NCBI RefSeq assembly: GCF_001591665.1
Contig: NZ_BCVI01000012.1
Coordinates: 1 to 64,000, forward strand
Origin: Neobacillus soli NBRC 102451
Lineage (GTDB): Bacteria; Bacillota; Bacilli; Bacillales; Cytobacillaceae
DNA length: 64,000 nucleotides
Reading direction: 5' to 3'
The position numbers were made by a program, and so were the translations under genes. A model generated the notes under the pieces. That model was not told the origin of the DNA. It did no database searches and worked only from the letters and a program-made list of their open reading frames with translations. The stretch's first letter is position 1; each line of letters opens with the position of its first letter. Of this stretch, positions 38,377-47,524 are shown piece by piece.

Positions 38377-39327
38377 CTAGTTACCTTTGTAAAATTTCCC
38401 CTGCCTGCTGTCTCTTCTTTTCAGTTCCGCATCAATGGAGTTTAATACTTCCCACTTATTCACACTCCACATTGGGCCGACCATTAGGTCAATCGGTCCA
38501 TCACCGGTAATGCGATGAACAATCATTTCCGGTGGTAAAATTTCTAATTGATCGCATACTAACTTTACATAGTCTTCTTGCGAAAGAAATTCCAGCATGC
38601 CTTTTTCATACTGTTTGACCATTGGCGTGCCTTTTAGCAAATGGAGCAAATGAATCTTAATTCCTTGGACATCCAATTTAGTCACTTCACGGGCAGTTTC
38701 CATCATCATTTCAGTGGATTCGAGCGGCAGCCCATTAATAATATGCGTGCAAATGCGAATCCCGTGTTTTCTTAGTTTTTTGACACCTTCTTGATAGGAT
38801 TGAAAATCATGGGCCCGATTGATCAGTGATGCAGTCTGTTCGTGAACCGTTTGCAGCCCTAACTCTACCCATAAATACGTTCTTTCGTTTAATTCAGCCA
38901 AATATTCAACGACATCATCAGGAAGACAATCAGGACGGGTTGCAATTGACAAACCGACGACACCTTCCTGCTTAAGTACGGTTTCATATTTTTCACGTAG
39001 TACGTCAACAGGTGCATGGGTATTTGTGAACGCCTGAAAGTAGGCCATGTATTTGCCATCTTTCCATTTAGTGTGCATTTTTTCCTTTATTTCGTTGAAT
39101 TGTGTTTCCAGGGTCTCAACACGATTGCCGGCAAAATCCCCTGATCCAGACGCGCTGCAAAAGGTGCAGCCGCCATGTGCGACCGTACCATCACGGTTTG
39201 GGCAATCAAAGCCGCCATCAAGGGCTACCTTAAATACCTTATGGCCAAATTGGCCGCGAAGGTGGTAATTCCATGTATGATATCGTTTATCATCTGTGGC
39301 GTATAAGAAAGGTTTCGTGTGAAGCAT
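38377..39327 (-). CDS. ytqA: radical SAM protein YtqA (MnmL, tRNA wobble uridine)
   Basis: 316 residues. C42, C54 and C57 lie in CPNRDGTVAHGGCTFC, the widened cluster motif of the TIGR01212/Elp3-like group. Work on B. subtilis places YtqA (MnmL) in mnm5(s2)U synthesis together with YtqB. AAAGGAGA precedes the ATG at 39325-39327. First gene of a two-gene operon. Confidence 0.92.
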   Translation of the reverse strand: MLHTKPFLYATDDKRYHTWNYHLRGQFGHKVFKVALDGGFDCPNRDGTVAHGGCTFCSASGSGDFAGNRVETLETQFNEIKEKMHTKWKDGKYMAYFQAFTNTHAPVDVLREKYETVLKQEGVVGLSIATRPDCLPDDVVEYLAELNERTYLWVELGLQTVHEQTASLINRAHDFQSYQEGVKKLRKHGIRICTHIINGLPLESTEMMMETAREVTKLDVQGIKIHLLHLLKGTPMVKQYEKGMLEFLSQEDYVKLVCDQLEILPPEMIVHRITGDGPIDLMVGPMWSVNKWEVLNSIDAELKRRDSRQGKFYKGN

Positions 39328-39514
39328 TCAGAAAATCTCCTTTGGTTTTTAATACATAACCTAAATTTTATCATGAAGGGAAAAGCATATCCAACTGTAA
39401 AAAAATTTGGCAGGAGTTTTTATGTTATAGGAAAAAGAATGGAGAACACAATAAGTTATGAAGCTGTTTGCTTCAATGTAGATATGCGGCAACAACATGA
39501 AGGGGGATCGAAGA

Positions 39515-39775
39515 ATGGCTACTCGCGATTCAATGGATAATTTAATGCAGCAGGTTGAGGATTCAATTCGATATGCCGAGGAACAATACAAACAAAGCAA
39601 CCTTCAAGAGCAATATAATAACGATAATTTCACACAAGCGCTGCAACAAATTGAAGGAACCTACCAGGATATTGCCAAGATGGCACATAGTGCAAATTCG
39701 CAGCAACGGGAACAACTCCATCGAATGAGGCTGCAGATTCAGCAGTTGCAGAACGCGATGATTCTAGGGCAATAA
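39515..39775 (+). CDS. ytzC: YtzC-family small protein
   Basis: 86 residues, glutamine-rich and entirely helical (NLMQQVEDSIRYAEEQYKQ, QQREQLHRMRLQIQQLQ), matching the YtzC family. Probably a coiled coil; function unknown. ATG 39515 follows GGGGGATCG; 6 upstream codons are excluded. Co-directional with the next small gene 16 bp downstream. Confidence 0.85.
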   Translation: MATRDSMDNLMQQVEDSIRYAEEQYKQSNLQEQYNNDNFTQALQQIEGTYQDIAKMAHSANSQQREQLHRMRLQIQQLQNAMILGQ

Positions 39776-39791
39776 GAGGAGGAGAAACCTT

Positions 39792-39965
39792 TTGAAAAAA
39801 CGATCCAAGCAGCAAAACCCTGAACAAAAAACCCGTAATGGTATTAATAATCAAGATCTCGAAATTGGGCAGGATTTTGATCTTGTGAAACAAGCAAAAA
39901 AGGTCTATGAAAAAACAGGCGGCCAGCCTGTCAAATCGAAATTCCATCAAGAAAATGGACAATAA
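39792..39965 (+). CDS. small basic hydrophilic protein, unknown
   Basis: 57 residues starting with TTG 39792 behind a near-perfect AGAGGAGGAG. Sequence is Lys/Gln/Asn-rich (KKRSKQQNPEQKTRN ... YEKTGGQPVKSKFHQ), reminiscent of minor small acid-soluble spore proteins, but I cannot assign a family. It was found by direct translation. Followed by a strong terminator, so it likely shares an mRNA with ytzC. Confidence 0.7.
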   Translation: MKKRSKQQNPEQKTRNGINNQDLEIGQDFDLVKQAKKVYEKTGGQPVKSKFHQENGQ

Positions 39966-39978
39966 ACCAAAAAGTACG

Positions 39979-40010
39979 AATCTCTCAACAATTGTTGAGG
40001 GATTTTTTTG
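39979..40010 (+). terminator. Terminator after the ytzC operon
   Basis: AATCTCTCAACA pairs with TGTTGAGGGATT, followed by a T-run. Confidence 0.9.
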
Positions 40011-40098
40011 TTTTCCATTACATGAAAAATAGCTCCCAAAAGCGTCATTCGCCTCTGTTATCAAGTAGTACTAAAAAATAGACTCTTCTATTATATTC

Positions 40099-40269
40099 TT
40101 ATTCGTCCCGCTTAGAAGGATTAAGAAATTTTCGGAAAGAGCCCGTATTATGCGTTTTGGCCAACTCTTCCAGGGCCACTTTCCAGAAGCCAAATAACCT
40201 GCCGATTAGACTAGCATACTGCGGAATCATTTCCCATCGGTCCAGGAAATCAAAAAGGATTGCACCCAA
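40099..40269 (-). CDS. possible small protein of ~56 residues
   Basis: The minus strand encodes FDFLDRWEMIPQYASLIGRL and WKVALEELAKTHNTG, ending at 40099. The composition is protein-like, with aromatic and amphipathic helices. The only usable start is TTG 40267-40269 and it has no ribosome site. Sequence upstream (KDLFYSFFRLG) also looks coding and stays open to a stop. It may be a gene that lost its start. Not recognised. Confidence 0.35.
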   Translation of the reverse strand: MGAILFDFLDRWEMIPQYASLIGRLFGFWKVALEELAKTHNTGSFRKFLNPSKRDE

Positions 40270-40333
40270 CCTGAAAAAGGAATAAAATAAATCTTTGGTA
40301 ATTGAAATAGTTTAATGCGAAGGAGCGTTTTTC

Positions 40334-41527
40334 ATGCCACGTGCCTTATGGCTTTTAATCATCGGGATGGCAGTGAATGTAACAGGCTCTTCTTTTTTAT
40401 GGCCTTTAAACACAATCTATATTCACGATCATTTAGGAAAATCATTATCGGTTGCCGGAGTTGTCCTGATGCTTAATTCGGGGGCAAGTGTAATCGGCAA
40501 TCTTTACGGCGGCAGTCTTTTTGATAAAATAGGCGGCTATAAATCTATCATTTTAGGAATTGGTATTACGCTGGCAGCTCTTGTCGGATTAACGTTCTGG
40601 CATGGCTGGCCGGAATACATTGTCTTCCAAATTATCATGGGATTTGGTTCAGGGATCGTTTTTCCAGCGATGTTTGCGATGGCAGGTTCGGTTTGGATAG
40701 AAGGCGGTCGAAAAGCCTTTAACGCTATTTATGTTGCCCAAAACCTTGGAGTAGCAGTGGGGGCAGCCCTTGGTGGGCTTGTTGCAGCGTACTCCTTTCA
40801 GCTAATCTTCCTTGCTAATACAATCATGTATATCATCTTTTTACTAATAGCTGTGTTTGGATATAAGGGAATCTCGGCTAGTTCGGGAAAACAAGCTGCG
40901 ATTGATATAGAAGGTCCCATGGTTAAAAACACAAAAAATCTACAGGCATTATTGATTCTATGCACAGGCTATATGCTGTGCTGGGTGGCCTATGTCCAGT
41001 GGCAAACAACAATTGCCACCTATACACAGGAAATCCACATTTCGTTAACGCAATATAGTTTATTATGGTCAATCAACGGTGCGTTAATTGTTGTTGGTCA
41101 ACCGGTTTTAAATGGTGTGCTGAAGCATCTTACGGCCACATTAAAAATTCAAATGTTAATTGGTGTCGGAATTTTTATAGTTTCATTTATTGTTGCTGGC
41201 TATGTCAGTGCATTTACAGGCTTCCTAGTGGCTATGATTATCTTAACAATTGGTGAAATGTTCATCTGGCCTGCAGTTCCTACAGTGGCCTTTAATTTAG
41301 CACCAAAGGGCCGCGAAGGCTTCTACCAGGGAATCGTTAACAGCACCGCAACAGGCGGGAGGATGCTTGGACCATTACTAGGAGGCATGCTTGTTGACCT
41401 ATACAGCATGTCAGCACTATTTATCGTATTGATTGGACTATTCCTCATCGCAATTGTGACCACCTTGGTCTACGATCGAGGTATAAAAACGAAAGTGGTG
41501 TCAGGCACCGTCCGTGGACAAATGTAA
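40334..41527 (+). CDS. yttB: major facilitator superfamily transporter (YttB-like)
   Basis: 397 residues with 12 hydrophobic segments. The loop 2-3 region NLYGGSLFDKIGGYKS and MAGSVWIEGGRKAFNAIYVAQN are typical. It resembles B. subtilis YttB, a drug/metabolite exporter without known substrate. ATG 40334 follows AAGGAG. The last ~11 residues come from a palindromic repeat-like sequence that supplies the stop codon, so the C-terminus may be an insertion product. Confidence 0.9.
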   Translation: MPRALWLLIIGMAVNVTGSSFLWPLNTIYIHDHLGKSLSVAGVVLMLNSGASVIGNLYGGSLFDKIGGYKSIILGIGITLAALVGLTFWHGWPEYIVFQIIMGFGSGIVFPAMFAMAGSVWIEGGRKAFNAIYVAQNLGVAVGAALGGLVAAYSFQLIFLANTIMYIIFLLIAVFGYKGISASSGKQAAIDIEGPMVKNTKNLQALLILCTGYMLCWVAYVQWQTTIATYTQEIHISLTQYSLLWSINGALIVVGQPVLNGVLKHLTATLKIQMLIGVGIFIVSFIVAGYVSAFTGFLVAMIILTIGEMFIWPAVPTVAFNLAPKGREGFYQGIVNSTATGGRMLGPLLGGMLVDLYSMSALFIVLIGLFLIAIVTTLVYDRGIKTKVVSGTVRGQM

Positions 41528-41539
41528 CATTTGTCCACG
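41513..41539. repeat. Perfect 27-bp palindrome centred on the yttB stop codon
   Basis: CGTGGACAAATG, TAA, CATTTGTCCACG: 12-bp arms and the stop codon TAA (41525-41527) as the 3-base centre. It is preceded by GTGTCAGGCACCG, a sequence I have seen repeated in related Bacillus intergenic DNA. A true terminator follows separately. Confidence 0.85.
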
Positions 41540-41546
41540 TGGGGAG

Positions 41547-41580
41547 GACAGTGGGGGATATCTCCATTGTCTTTTTTTGT
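41547..41580 (+). terminator. Terminator after yttB
   Basis: GACAGTGG (41547-41554) and CCATTGTC (41564-41571), then seven T residues. Confidence 0.85.
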
Positions 41581-41686
41581 GTTTAAATGGGAGATAATCT
41601 GTCCATCCTGAATTTAGGCGCAAGTTTACTTGCATACCGTCGAAAAATTTAATACAATAACCGTAATACTTTAATTACTTTTATAT

Positions 41687-41930
41687 TAAAAAACAGTGAT
41701 TAGGAGTAGTAATGGTTCTTACCCGCACAAAGAGAGTTGACGGCTGGTGGAAGTCAACCGGGTAGATCATGAACTCGCCTATGAGTTGCAAGCATGAAGG
41801 AACAGTAATGTTTGCCGTTTTCCGCGTTAAGGATGAATGAAGCGAGTGCAAGCAAACAGCACTAATGTGGGTGGTACCGCGGGAAGATACATACAATCCT
41901 CTCGTCCCTTTTTGGGATGAGGGGATTTTT
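41687..41930 (+). promoter_or_regulatory. T-box leader of leuS (leucine specifier CUC)
   Basis: The T-box AATGTGGGTGGTACCGCGG lies near 41863-41882. Upstream stem I elements include AGTAATGG, GGCTGGTGGAAG and GAACTCGCC; the specifier codon read there is CTC, for leucine. The terminator is formed by ATCCTCTCGTCCC and GGGATGAGGGGAT plus a T-run (41895-41930). Uncharged tRNA-Leu would stabilise the antiterminator and raise leuS expression. Confidence 0.95.
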
Positions 41931-41954
41931 TACTTTTTTTAGGAGGAACAAACG

Positions 41955-44372
41955 ATGAACTTTAACCATCAACAAATCGAAACAAAGTGGCAAAAGAAAT
42001 GGGAAGAAGAAAAAACATTCAAAACAAGTGAAGAATATGATAAACGAAAATTCTACGCTTTAGATATGTTTCCATATCCGTCGGGGGCAGGACTCCATGT
42101 TGGACACCCTGAAGGCTATACAGCAACCGATATTCTTTCCCGCTTAAAGCGGATGCAGGGTTATAATGTTCTTCATCCAATGGGCTGGGACGCTTTCGGG
42201 CTGCCAGCGGAACAATACGCATTGGATACAGGGAACGACCCAGCTGAGTTTACGAAGAAAAATATTGATACCTTCCGCCGACAAATTAAAGCGCTTGGAT
42301 TCTCCTATGATTGGGACCGTGAAGTCAATACAACAGATCCCGAATATTATAAATGGACACAATGGATTTTCTTAAAGCTTTTTGAAAAAGGCCTTGCCTA
42401 TATTGATGAAGTAGCGGTGAACTGGTGCCCTGCACTTGGAACAGTATTGGCTAATGAAGAAGTTATCGACGGTAAAAGCGAACGTGGCGGACATCCGGTT
42501 GAGCGCCGTCCGATGAAGCAATGGATGTTAAAAATCACCGCTTACGGTGACCGTTTACTTGAAGATCTTGAGGAATTAGATTGGCCAGAAAGCTTGAAGG
42601 AAATGCAGCGTAACTGGATTGGGCGCTCTGAAGGTGCGGAAGTAACCTTCCAAATCGATGGCCACGATGAAACGTTCAACGTATTCACGACCCGTCCGGA
42701 TACACTGTTCGGTGCAACGTATGCAGTACTTGCCCCTGAACATTCTTTTGTTGATAAAATTACAACGTCTGAACAGCGCGCTGCAGTCGATGCTTATTTA
42801 GATAAGGTTAAGACGAAGAGTGACCTTGAGCGGACAGATCTTGCGAAAGAGAAAACAGGCGTATTTACCGGTGCTTATGCCATCAATCCCACCAATGGCG
42901 AAAAAATGCCAATCTGGATTGCTGATTATGTATTAGTAAGCTACGGAACTGGTGCGATTATGGCTGTTCCCGCACATGATGAGCGCGATTACGAGTTTGC
43001 CAAAGAATTCAATTTAACGATTATACCAGTTGTCGCAGGCGGGGATGTCGAGAAGGAAGCCTATACAGGGGACGGAAAGCATATCAACTCTGATTTCTTA
43101 AATGGCTTGAATAAGACGGAAGGCATTCAAAAAATGATTGCCTGGCTTGAAGAGAAAGGGATCGGAACGAAGAAAGTAACCTTCCGCTTACGTGATTGGT
43201 TATTCAGCCGTCAGCGTTATTGGGGTGAACCCATTCCGATTATCCATTGGGAAGATGGCACGATGACAGCTGTTCCTGATGATCAGCTTCCATTGATGTT
43301 ACCAAAAACAAAAGATATCAAACCATCTGGAACAGGAGAATCGCCACTTGCTAATATTGTAGACTGGGTAAACGTGGTTGATCCGGAAACTGGTAAAAAG
43401 GGCCGCCGCGAAACGAATACAATGCCGCAATGGGCGGGCAGTTGCTGGTACTATTTACGTTATATTGATCCGAAAAATGATCAGGCTCTTGCTTCCCAGG
43501 AAAAATTAAAACATTGGCTTCCGGTAGATATCTACATTGGCGGCGCCGAGCATGCCGTACTACACTTGCTTTATGCACGTTTCTGGCATAAGTTCTTGTA
43601 TGATATCGGAGTTGTTTCAACAAAAGAGCCATTCCAAAAGTTGTTTAACCAAGGGATGATTTTAGGCGAAGGCAATGAAAAAATGAGTAAATCAAAAGGA
43701 AATGTTGTCAATCCTGATGATATCATTGACAGTCATGGAGCCGATACACTACGCTTATATGAAATGTTCATGGGACCACTTGATGCCTCGATTGCCTGGT
43801 CCGAAAACGGCTTGGATGGTTCACGCCGCTTCCTAGACAGAATCTGGCGTTTACTAGTGGAAGAAGACGGATCATTAACTCCAAAAATCCAGTCCATCGA
43901 AGAAGGGTCTGATTTGGAACGGGTTTATCATCAAACCGTGAAAAAGGTAACCGAGGATTACGAAGGATTAAGATTTAACACCGCTATTTCGCAAATGATG
44001 GTATTCATTAATGAAGCCTACAAAGCAGCCGTTCTTCCAAAGGATTATATCGAAGGCTTCGTCAAATTACTTGCACCTGTTTGCCCGCATGTGGCAGAAG
44101 AGCTTTGGGAAAAGTTAGGCCATGGTGGTACAATTGCATATGAAACTTGGCCTGCATATGATGAATCGAAGCTAGTCGAAGCAGAAGTTGAAATTGTTAT
44201 CCAAGTAAATGGCAAGGTAAAGACTAAGCTCATGGTACCAACGGATGCAAGCAAAGAAGTATTAGAAGGAATCGCGATGGACGATGACCATGTGAAGGAA
44301 CAAATCGAAGGAAAAACGATTCGCAAGGTCATTACCGTTCCGGGTAAACTTGTCAATATCGTAGCAAACTAG
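41955..44372 (+). CDS. leuS: leucyl-tRNA synthetase
   Basis: 805 residues, class I synthetase with normal domain order. The HIGH-type motif is [14 protein letters not shown] near residues 41-54; the editing domain contains [18 protein letters not shown] is at residues 576-580. The C-terminal part ends with VQVNGK-like [16 protein letters not shown] precedes ATG 41955. Regulated by the T-box leader. Single-gene unit. Confidence 0.97.
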   Translation: MNFNHQQIETKWQKKWEEEKTFKTSEEYDKRKFYALDMFPYPSGAGLHVGHPEGYTATDILSRLKRMQGYNVLHPMGWDAFGLPAEQYALDTGNDPAEFTKKNIDTFRRQIKALGFSYDWDREVNTTDPEYYKWTQWIFLKLFEKGLAYIDEVAVNWCPALGTVLANEEVIDGKSERGGHPVERRPMKQWMLKITAYGDRLLEDLEELDWPESLKEMQRNWIGRSEGAEVTFQIDGHDETFNVFTTRPDTLFGATYAVLAPEHSFVDKITTSEQRAAVDAYLDKVKTKSDLERTDLAKEKTGVFTGAYAINPTNGEKMPIWIADYVLVSYGTGAIMAVPAHDERDYEFAKEFNLTIIPVVAGGDVEKEAYTGDGKHINSDFLNGLNKTEGIQKMIAWLEEKGIGTKKVTFRLRDWLFSRQRYWGEPIPIIHWEDGTMTAVPDDQLPLMLPKTKDIKPSGTGESPLANIVDWVNVVDPETGKKGRRETNTMPQWAGSCWYYLRYIDPKNDQALASQEKLKHWLPVDIYIGGAEHAVLHLLYARFWHKFLYDIGVVSTKEPFQKLFNQGMILGEGNEKMSKSKGNVVNPDDIIDSHGADTLRLYEMFMGPLDASIAWSENGLDGSRRFLDRIWRLLVEEDGSLTPKIQSIEEGSDLERVYHQTVKKVTEDYEGLRFNTAISQMMVFINEAYKAAVLPKDYIEGFVKLLAPVCPHVAEELWEKLGHGGTIAYETWPAYDESKLVEAEVEIVIQVNGKVKTKLMVPTDASKEVLEGIAMDDDHVKEQIEGKTIRKVITVPGKLVNIVAN

Positions 44373-44380
44373 AACAATAG

Positions 44381-44413
44381 GCATCCCCCGGTTCAATAAA
44401 GGGGGATGTTTTT
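44381..44413 (+). terminator. Terminator after leuS
   Basis: GCATCCCCC (44381-44389) pairs with GGGGGATG (44401-44408), followed by T residues. Confidence 0.92.
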
Positions 44414-44431
44414 CTGAAAGGGATGATTGGG

Positions 44432-44746
44432 ATGGAAGAATTAGAAATCATTACACCGGAAGAATTAGAGAAGAAGCTTAAGGCAGGGGAGAAACTTGAG
44501 CTGGTTGATGTAAGGGAAGATGAAGAGGTAGCTTACGGGATGATACCGGGGGCGAAGCATATTCGGATGGGCGATATTCCTGCCAATCTAGATTACTTTG
44601 ATAAGGAAAAGGAATATATTTTGATCTGCCGCTCGAGCCGACGCAGTGAAAACGTAGGCTATTACCTTCAAGAACAAGGCTATAAGGTCCGCAATATGAT
44701 TGGCGGCATGCTTGCTTGGACAGGCGAGACAGAACACGTAGAATAA
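44432..44746 (+). CDS. ytwF: rhodanese-like sulfurtransferase (YtwF type)
   Basis: 104 residues, a single rhodanese domain. The active-site loop is CRSSRRS with the catalytic Cys, and LVDVREDEEVAYGMIPGAKHI is the family's N-terminal signature. It transfers sulfur to or from small thiols or protein acceptors. ATG 44432 is preferred over ATG 44423, which lies directly on the AAGGG ribosome site. A terminator follows. Confidence 0.88.
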   Translation: MEELEIITPEELEKKLKAGEKLELVDVREDEEVAYGMIPGAKHIRMGDIPANLDYFDKEKEYILICRSSRRSENVGYYLQEQGYKVRNMIGGMLAWTGETEHVE

Positions 44747-44775
44747 CCGATTCCACTTGGAATCGGTTTTCTTTT
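44745..44775 (+). terminator. Terminator after the rhodanese gene
   Basis: AACCGATTCC / GGAATCGGTT, 4-nt loop, T-rich tail. Confidence 0.9.
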
Positions 44776-44834
44776 TTTAAAATTGTATTTATGACATTAT
44801 TTTTGTGATTTGCAACATATTGATGGGCAATTAG

Positions 44835-44972
44835 GACATATTTTCTGCCAATTGCGTCTTACTTTTAGGGCATATACGACATATTTTCGGTGACTTACGA
44901 CATATTTCCAGAGACTTACAACACATTTTCAGTGACTTACAACACATTTTCAGTGACTTACGACAATTCATG
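44835..44972. repeat. Tandem array, exact 21-bp period (GACATATTTTCAGTGACTTAC)
   Basis: Units start at 44878, 44899, 44920, 44941 and (truncated) 44962. The four full units differ from each other at only a few positions, and the two at 44920 and 44941 are identical. Weaker units extend left to 44835 (GACATATTTTCTGCC). Intergenic, downstream of the rhodanese terminator. Confidence 0.92.
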
Positions 44973-45107
44973 GAAATTAATTGGAGGTTACGGAAAATCC
45001 CGAATACTTACGTCGCACTTTCCTCCTATTATGAAGAACTGGTATTCTATTAGACCGGATTCATTGCCCATGGACCACTTTTCAGTTCCCCTTTTTGATT
45101 GCCTCGG

Positions 45108-45231
45108 GATTTATCAACCGCTTTCTACAATTTATCGACCGATTCCTAGAATATATCAACCGAATTGAACATTTTATCAACCGTTTCTAGAATTTATCAA
45201 CCGTTTTCCCCATTTTATCGACCACTTGCCT
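45108..45231. repeat. Tandem array, 20-21-bp period (ATTTATCAACCG type)
   Basis: Six anchors TATCRACC begin at 45112, 45133, 45154, 45175, 45195 and 45216: spacings 21, 21, 21, 20, 21. Between anchors the sequence varies freely but stays pyrimidine-rich (CGCTTTCTACA, CGATTCCTAGA). It is unrelated in sequence to the array 150 bp upstream. Confidence 0.92.
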
Positions 45232-45342
45232 TTTCACCCGCAAACTTTGGTGAAACACCTCACTAAAAGGCTAAAAAGCCAGGGTCCTTTCCTTGCTCAG
45301 GTCATTATCTTTTTCATTTATGACCTAATTTTAGGGTATTTT

Positions 45343-45513
45343 TCAAAAAAGTTCTTGGTTATTTATGGGGGGAATATGCAAGTACCTAATACTCACTATA
45401 TCCTCTCCTCTAATGTGATGCCGAAAGCTGCTGCGCAGCATAATCCCCATAATAAGTAATGGAACAATATTCATAACTGCAACCACAACCCCTTGATAAT
45501 CAGTACCAATCAA
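45343..45513 (-). CDS. possible small membrane protein (56 residues)
   Basis: TTG 45511-45513 overlaps the stop of the preceding minus-strand gene (TTGA). The product has one hydrophobic helix (GVVVAVMNIVPLLIMGIML) followed by a basic stretch RSSFRHHIRG. The overlap suggests translational coupling, but no independent ribosome site is clear and I know no homologue. It could also be the 3' half of a split gene. Confidence 0.35.
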   Translation of the reverse strand: MIGTDYQGVVVAVMNIVPLLIMGIMLRSSFRHHIRGEDIVSIRYLHIPPINNQELF

Positions 45514-45704
45514 TAACCCCGCTGTGAGTTAAAGCTATCTTCTGACGGCTGATTTGAATTATTATCAGGCGATTGCCCTTGATTAAAGGACATTTGATTA
45601 TTTGCATTACCGCTATTGGAAAGTCCAAGATAGGAGACCATTCCAGCTACTAAAGCCAAGCTGCCAAAGCTAACACCCCAAGAAATTCGTTGTTTTTTGT
45701 CCAA
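45510..45704 (-). CDS. small single-pass membrane protein, unknown
   Basis: 64 residues: a basic N-terminus (LDKKQR), one helix (WGVSFGSLALVAGMVSYLGL) and a Ser/Asn/Gln-rich tail that should face outside. TTG 45704 is preferred because AAAGGAGCAAGG precedes it; the open frame extends six codons further. No family recognised. Immediately followed by another possible membrane frame. Confidence 0.65.
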   Translation of the reverse strand: MDKKQRISWGVSFGSLALVAGMVSYLGLSNSGNANNQMSFNQGQSPDNNSNQPSEDSFNSQRGY

Positions 45705-45853
45705 TTTCCTTGCTCCTTTCAAAATAAGAACTATCTTTCTAAAAAGGAGTTTACAAGTTCAACCTTAAAATAATCTTAATTTTTCACTAGTATTATTTTT
45801 AAAATTCAGAAAAGTGGTTAATACTGATTAGTAAAAAAGAGAGGGAGAATCCA

Positions 45854-46039
45854 GTGATACAGGTTAAACTGTTTGATCGAGAGCATGAGAAGGATTTAGA
45901 AAAGGAAATGAATCGCTTTTTAAAAGGGATTGATGAAAGAAGCCTGCTCGATATTAAATATAATGTGGCAGCAATGCCTGAAGAGGAAGAGGATGAACAG
46001 ATTTATTGCTTTTCGGCGATGATAATTTATAAGGCCTGA
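45854..46039 (+). CDS. cse60: sporulation protein Cse60 family
   Basis: 61 residues. MIQVKLFDREHEKDLEKEMN and DIKYNVAAM..IYCFSAMIIYK match the Cse60 family, first described as a sigma-E-controlled sporulation gene of B. subtilis. Molecular role unknown. GTG 45854 with GAGGGAGAA upstream. It is convergent with ytfP. It supports an endospore-forming host. Confidence 0.85.
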   Translation: MIQVKLFDREHEKDLEKEMNRFLKGIDERSLLDIKYNVAAMPEEEEDEQIYCFSAMIIYKA

Positions 46040-46046
46040 CAAATCG

Positions 46047-47318
46047 TCAGGCCTTCATTTTTGCAGATAAGGCGGCATTGGTTCCGGCAAGCCTGCCAGT
46101 CACAAGGGCAGAGGTAATATTATACCCTCCAGTGTAGCCATGCACATCGAGAATTTCACCACAGAAATACAGACCGTTCATTAATTTTGAGCCCATCGTC
46201 TGCGGTTCAATTTCTTTAACAGACACGCCGCCGCCGGTCACAAATGCCTTTTCAAGTGGTAGTGTCCCATTTACTTTAATCGGGAATTGCTTGCAGCTCT
46301 TGGAAAAACTGCGAATCTTTTCATTGGAAATCGTTCCACCCTGTTCAGAGAGGTCAATCCCGTTAAATTCTAATAGAAAAAGAAGGTAACGCTCAGGGAC
46401 GAGACCTTTTAAGGTATTTTTGATACTCTTCTTAGGCTCGTTTTTTATATGCTTAATAATTTCTTGAAAAACTTCCTCTTCTTTTTTGTCAGGCAGGGAG
46501 TCGAGACTCATCGTGACTTCTGTTAGCTTCCATTTCTTCATCGCTTTCACAACAAACTGACTACAACGGAGGACGGCAGGACCGCTAAGACCAAAATGGG
46601 TAAAAATCATATCCATACGATGCGAGATAATCGGCTTTCCTTTTGGATTTAAAACACTTAACTCAATGTCCCTTAAGGATAAACCTTGTAATGATTTATT
46701 TTTAATAAAAGGTTCACTAGACGTCACAGGGACTTCGGTCGGAAATAGCTCAGTAATCGTATGTCCGGCTTGCTCCGCCCAGGCATAGCCATCTCCAGTC
46801 GAACCCGTATGTGGAACCGATTTTCCGCCAACGGCAATCACAACGGAGTTTGTCGATAGTTGTTGACCATCTTTCAGCAGAACCGCAGAAACGTGGCCAT
46901 TTTCGTAAATGACTTTGGCAACCGGACTGTTTTTAAAAATTCTTACATGCAGCTTTTCTAATTGAATTAATAAAGCATCTACGACCGATTGAGCTTTATT
47001 AGAAACGGGAAACATCCGCCCATGATCTTCTTCCTTCAATTCAATCCCCAATTTTTCAAAGAACTTAATAATATCTTCGTTGCTAAAAATAGAAAAAGCA
47101 CTATATAAAAACTTGCCGTTTCCCGGCAGGTGCTTAATAATTTCTTCAATCGGCAGACGGTTGGTAACGTTGCAGCGTCCGCCTCCGGAAATCGCAAGCT
47201 TTCTGCCAAGCTTGTCGCCCTTATCAATTAACAGTACCTTCGCACCCTTCTCACCAGCAGCAATCGCAGCCATTAACCCAGATGGGCCGCCGCCGATAAC
47301 AATTACATCGTAATCCAT
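46047..47318 (-). CDS. ytfP: HI0933/BaiN-type flavoprotein oxidoreductase (YtfP)
   Basis: 423 residues. The dinucleotide-binding motif [21 protein letters not shown] at the N-terminus and [18 protein letters not shown] are diagnostic of the HI0933-like FAD family. The C-terminal [16 protein letters not shown] is also typical. Function is not established; relatives include bile-acid and quinone-type reductases. ATG 47316-47318 fits family length; the frame opens 30 nt earlier at a GTG without a proper ribosome site. Confidence 0.88.
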   Translation of the reverse strand: MDYDVIVIGGGPSGLMAAIAAGEKGAKVLLIDKGDKLGRKLAISGGGRCNVTNRLPIEEIIKHLPGNGKFLYSAFSIFSNEDIIKFFEKLGIELKEEDHGRMFPVSNKAQSVVDALLIQLEKLHVRIFKNSPVAKVIYENGHVSAVLLKDGQQLSTNSVVIAVGGKSVPHTGSTGDGYAWAEQAGHTITELFPTEVPVTSSEPFIKNKSLQGLSLRDIELSVLNPKGKPIISHRMDMIFTHFGLSGPAVLRCSQFVVKAMKKWKLTEVTMSLDSLPDKKEEEVFQEIIKHIKNEPKKSIKNTLKGLVPERYLLFLLEFNGIDLSEQGGTISNEKIRSFSKSCKQFPIKVNGTLPLEKAFVTGGGVSVKEIEPQTMGSKLMNGLYFCGEILDVHGYTGGYNITSALVTGRLAGTNAALSAKMKA

Positions 47319-47524
47319 ATTTGCACCAACTTTATATTCATTCGTCACTCCATTATAAACATTTCTCGTAAAATTAAAACGAAATCGCCTGGATTTTTCA
47401 TAAAAATAACATAGTTGTTAGTGGCATCGGGAGAAAAGAAGTTGTAAACTACTAATAGTGTGCAAAAAAAGTCGAATTTACTTGTGCTGAAGTGCACGAT
47501 TTTTCTTCAATAGGAAGGGATTAT

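Noticed and set aside
41681..41896. 71-codon minus-strand frame across the T-box
   Set aside because: It is the complement of a structured T-box leader and has no ribosome site.
45226..45459. 77-codon plus-strand frame after the repeat arrays
   Set aside because: No ribosome site, begins inside repeat DNA, and the minus strand has a better candidate in the same place.
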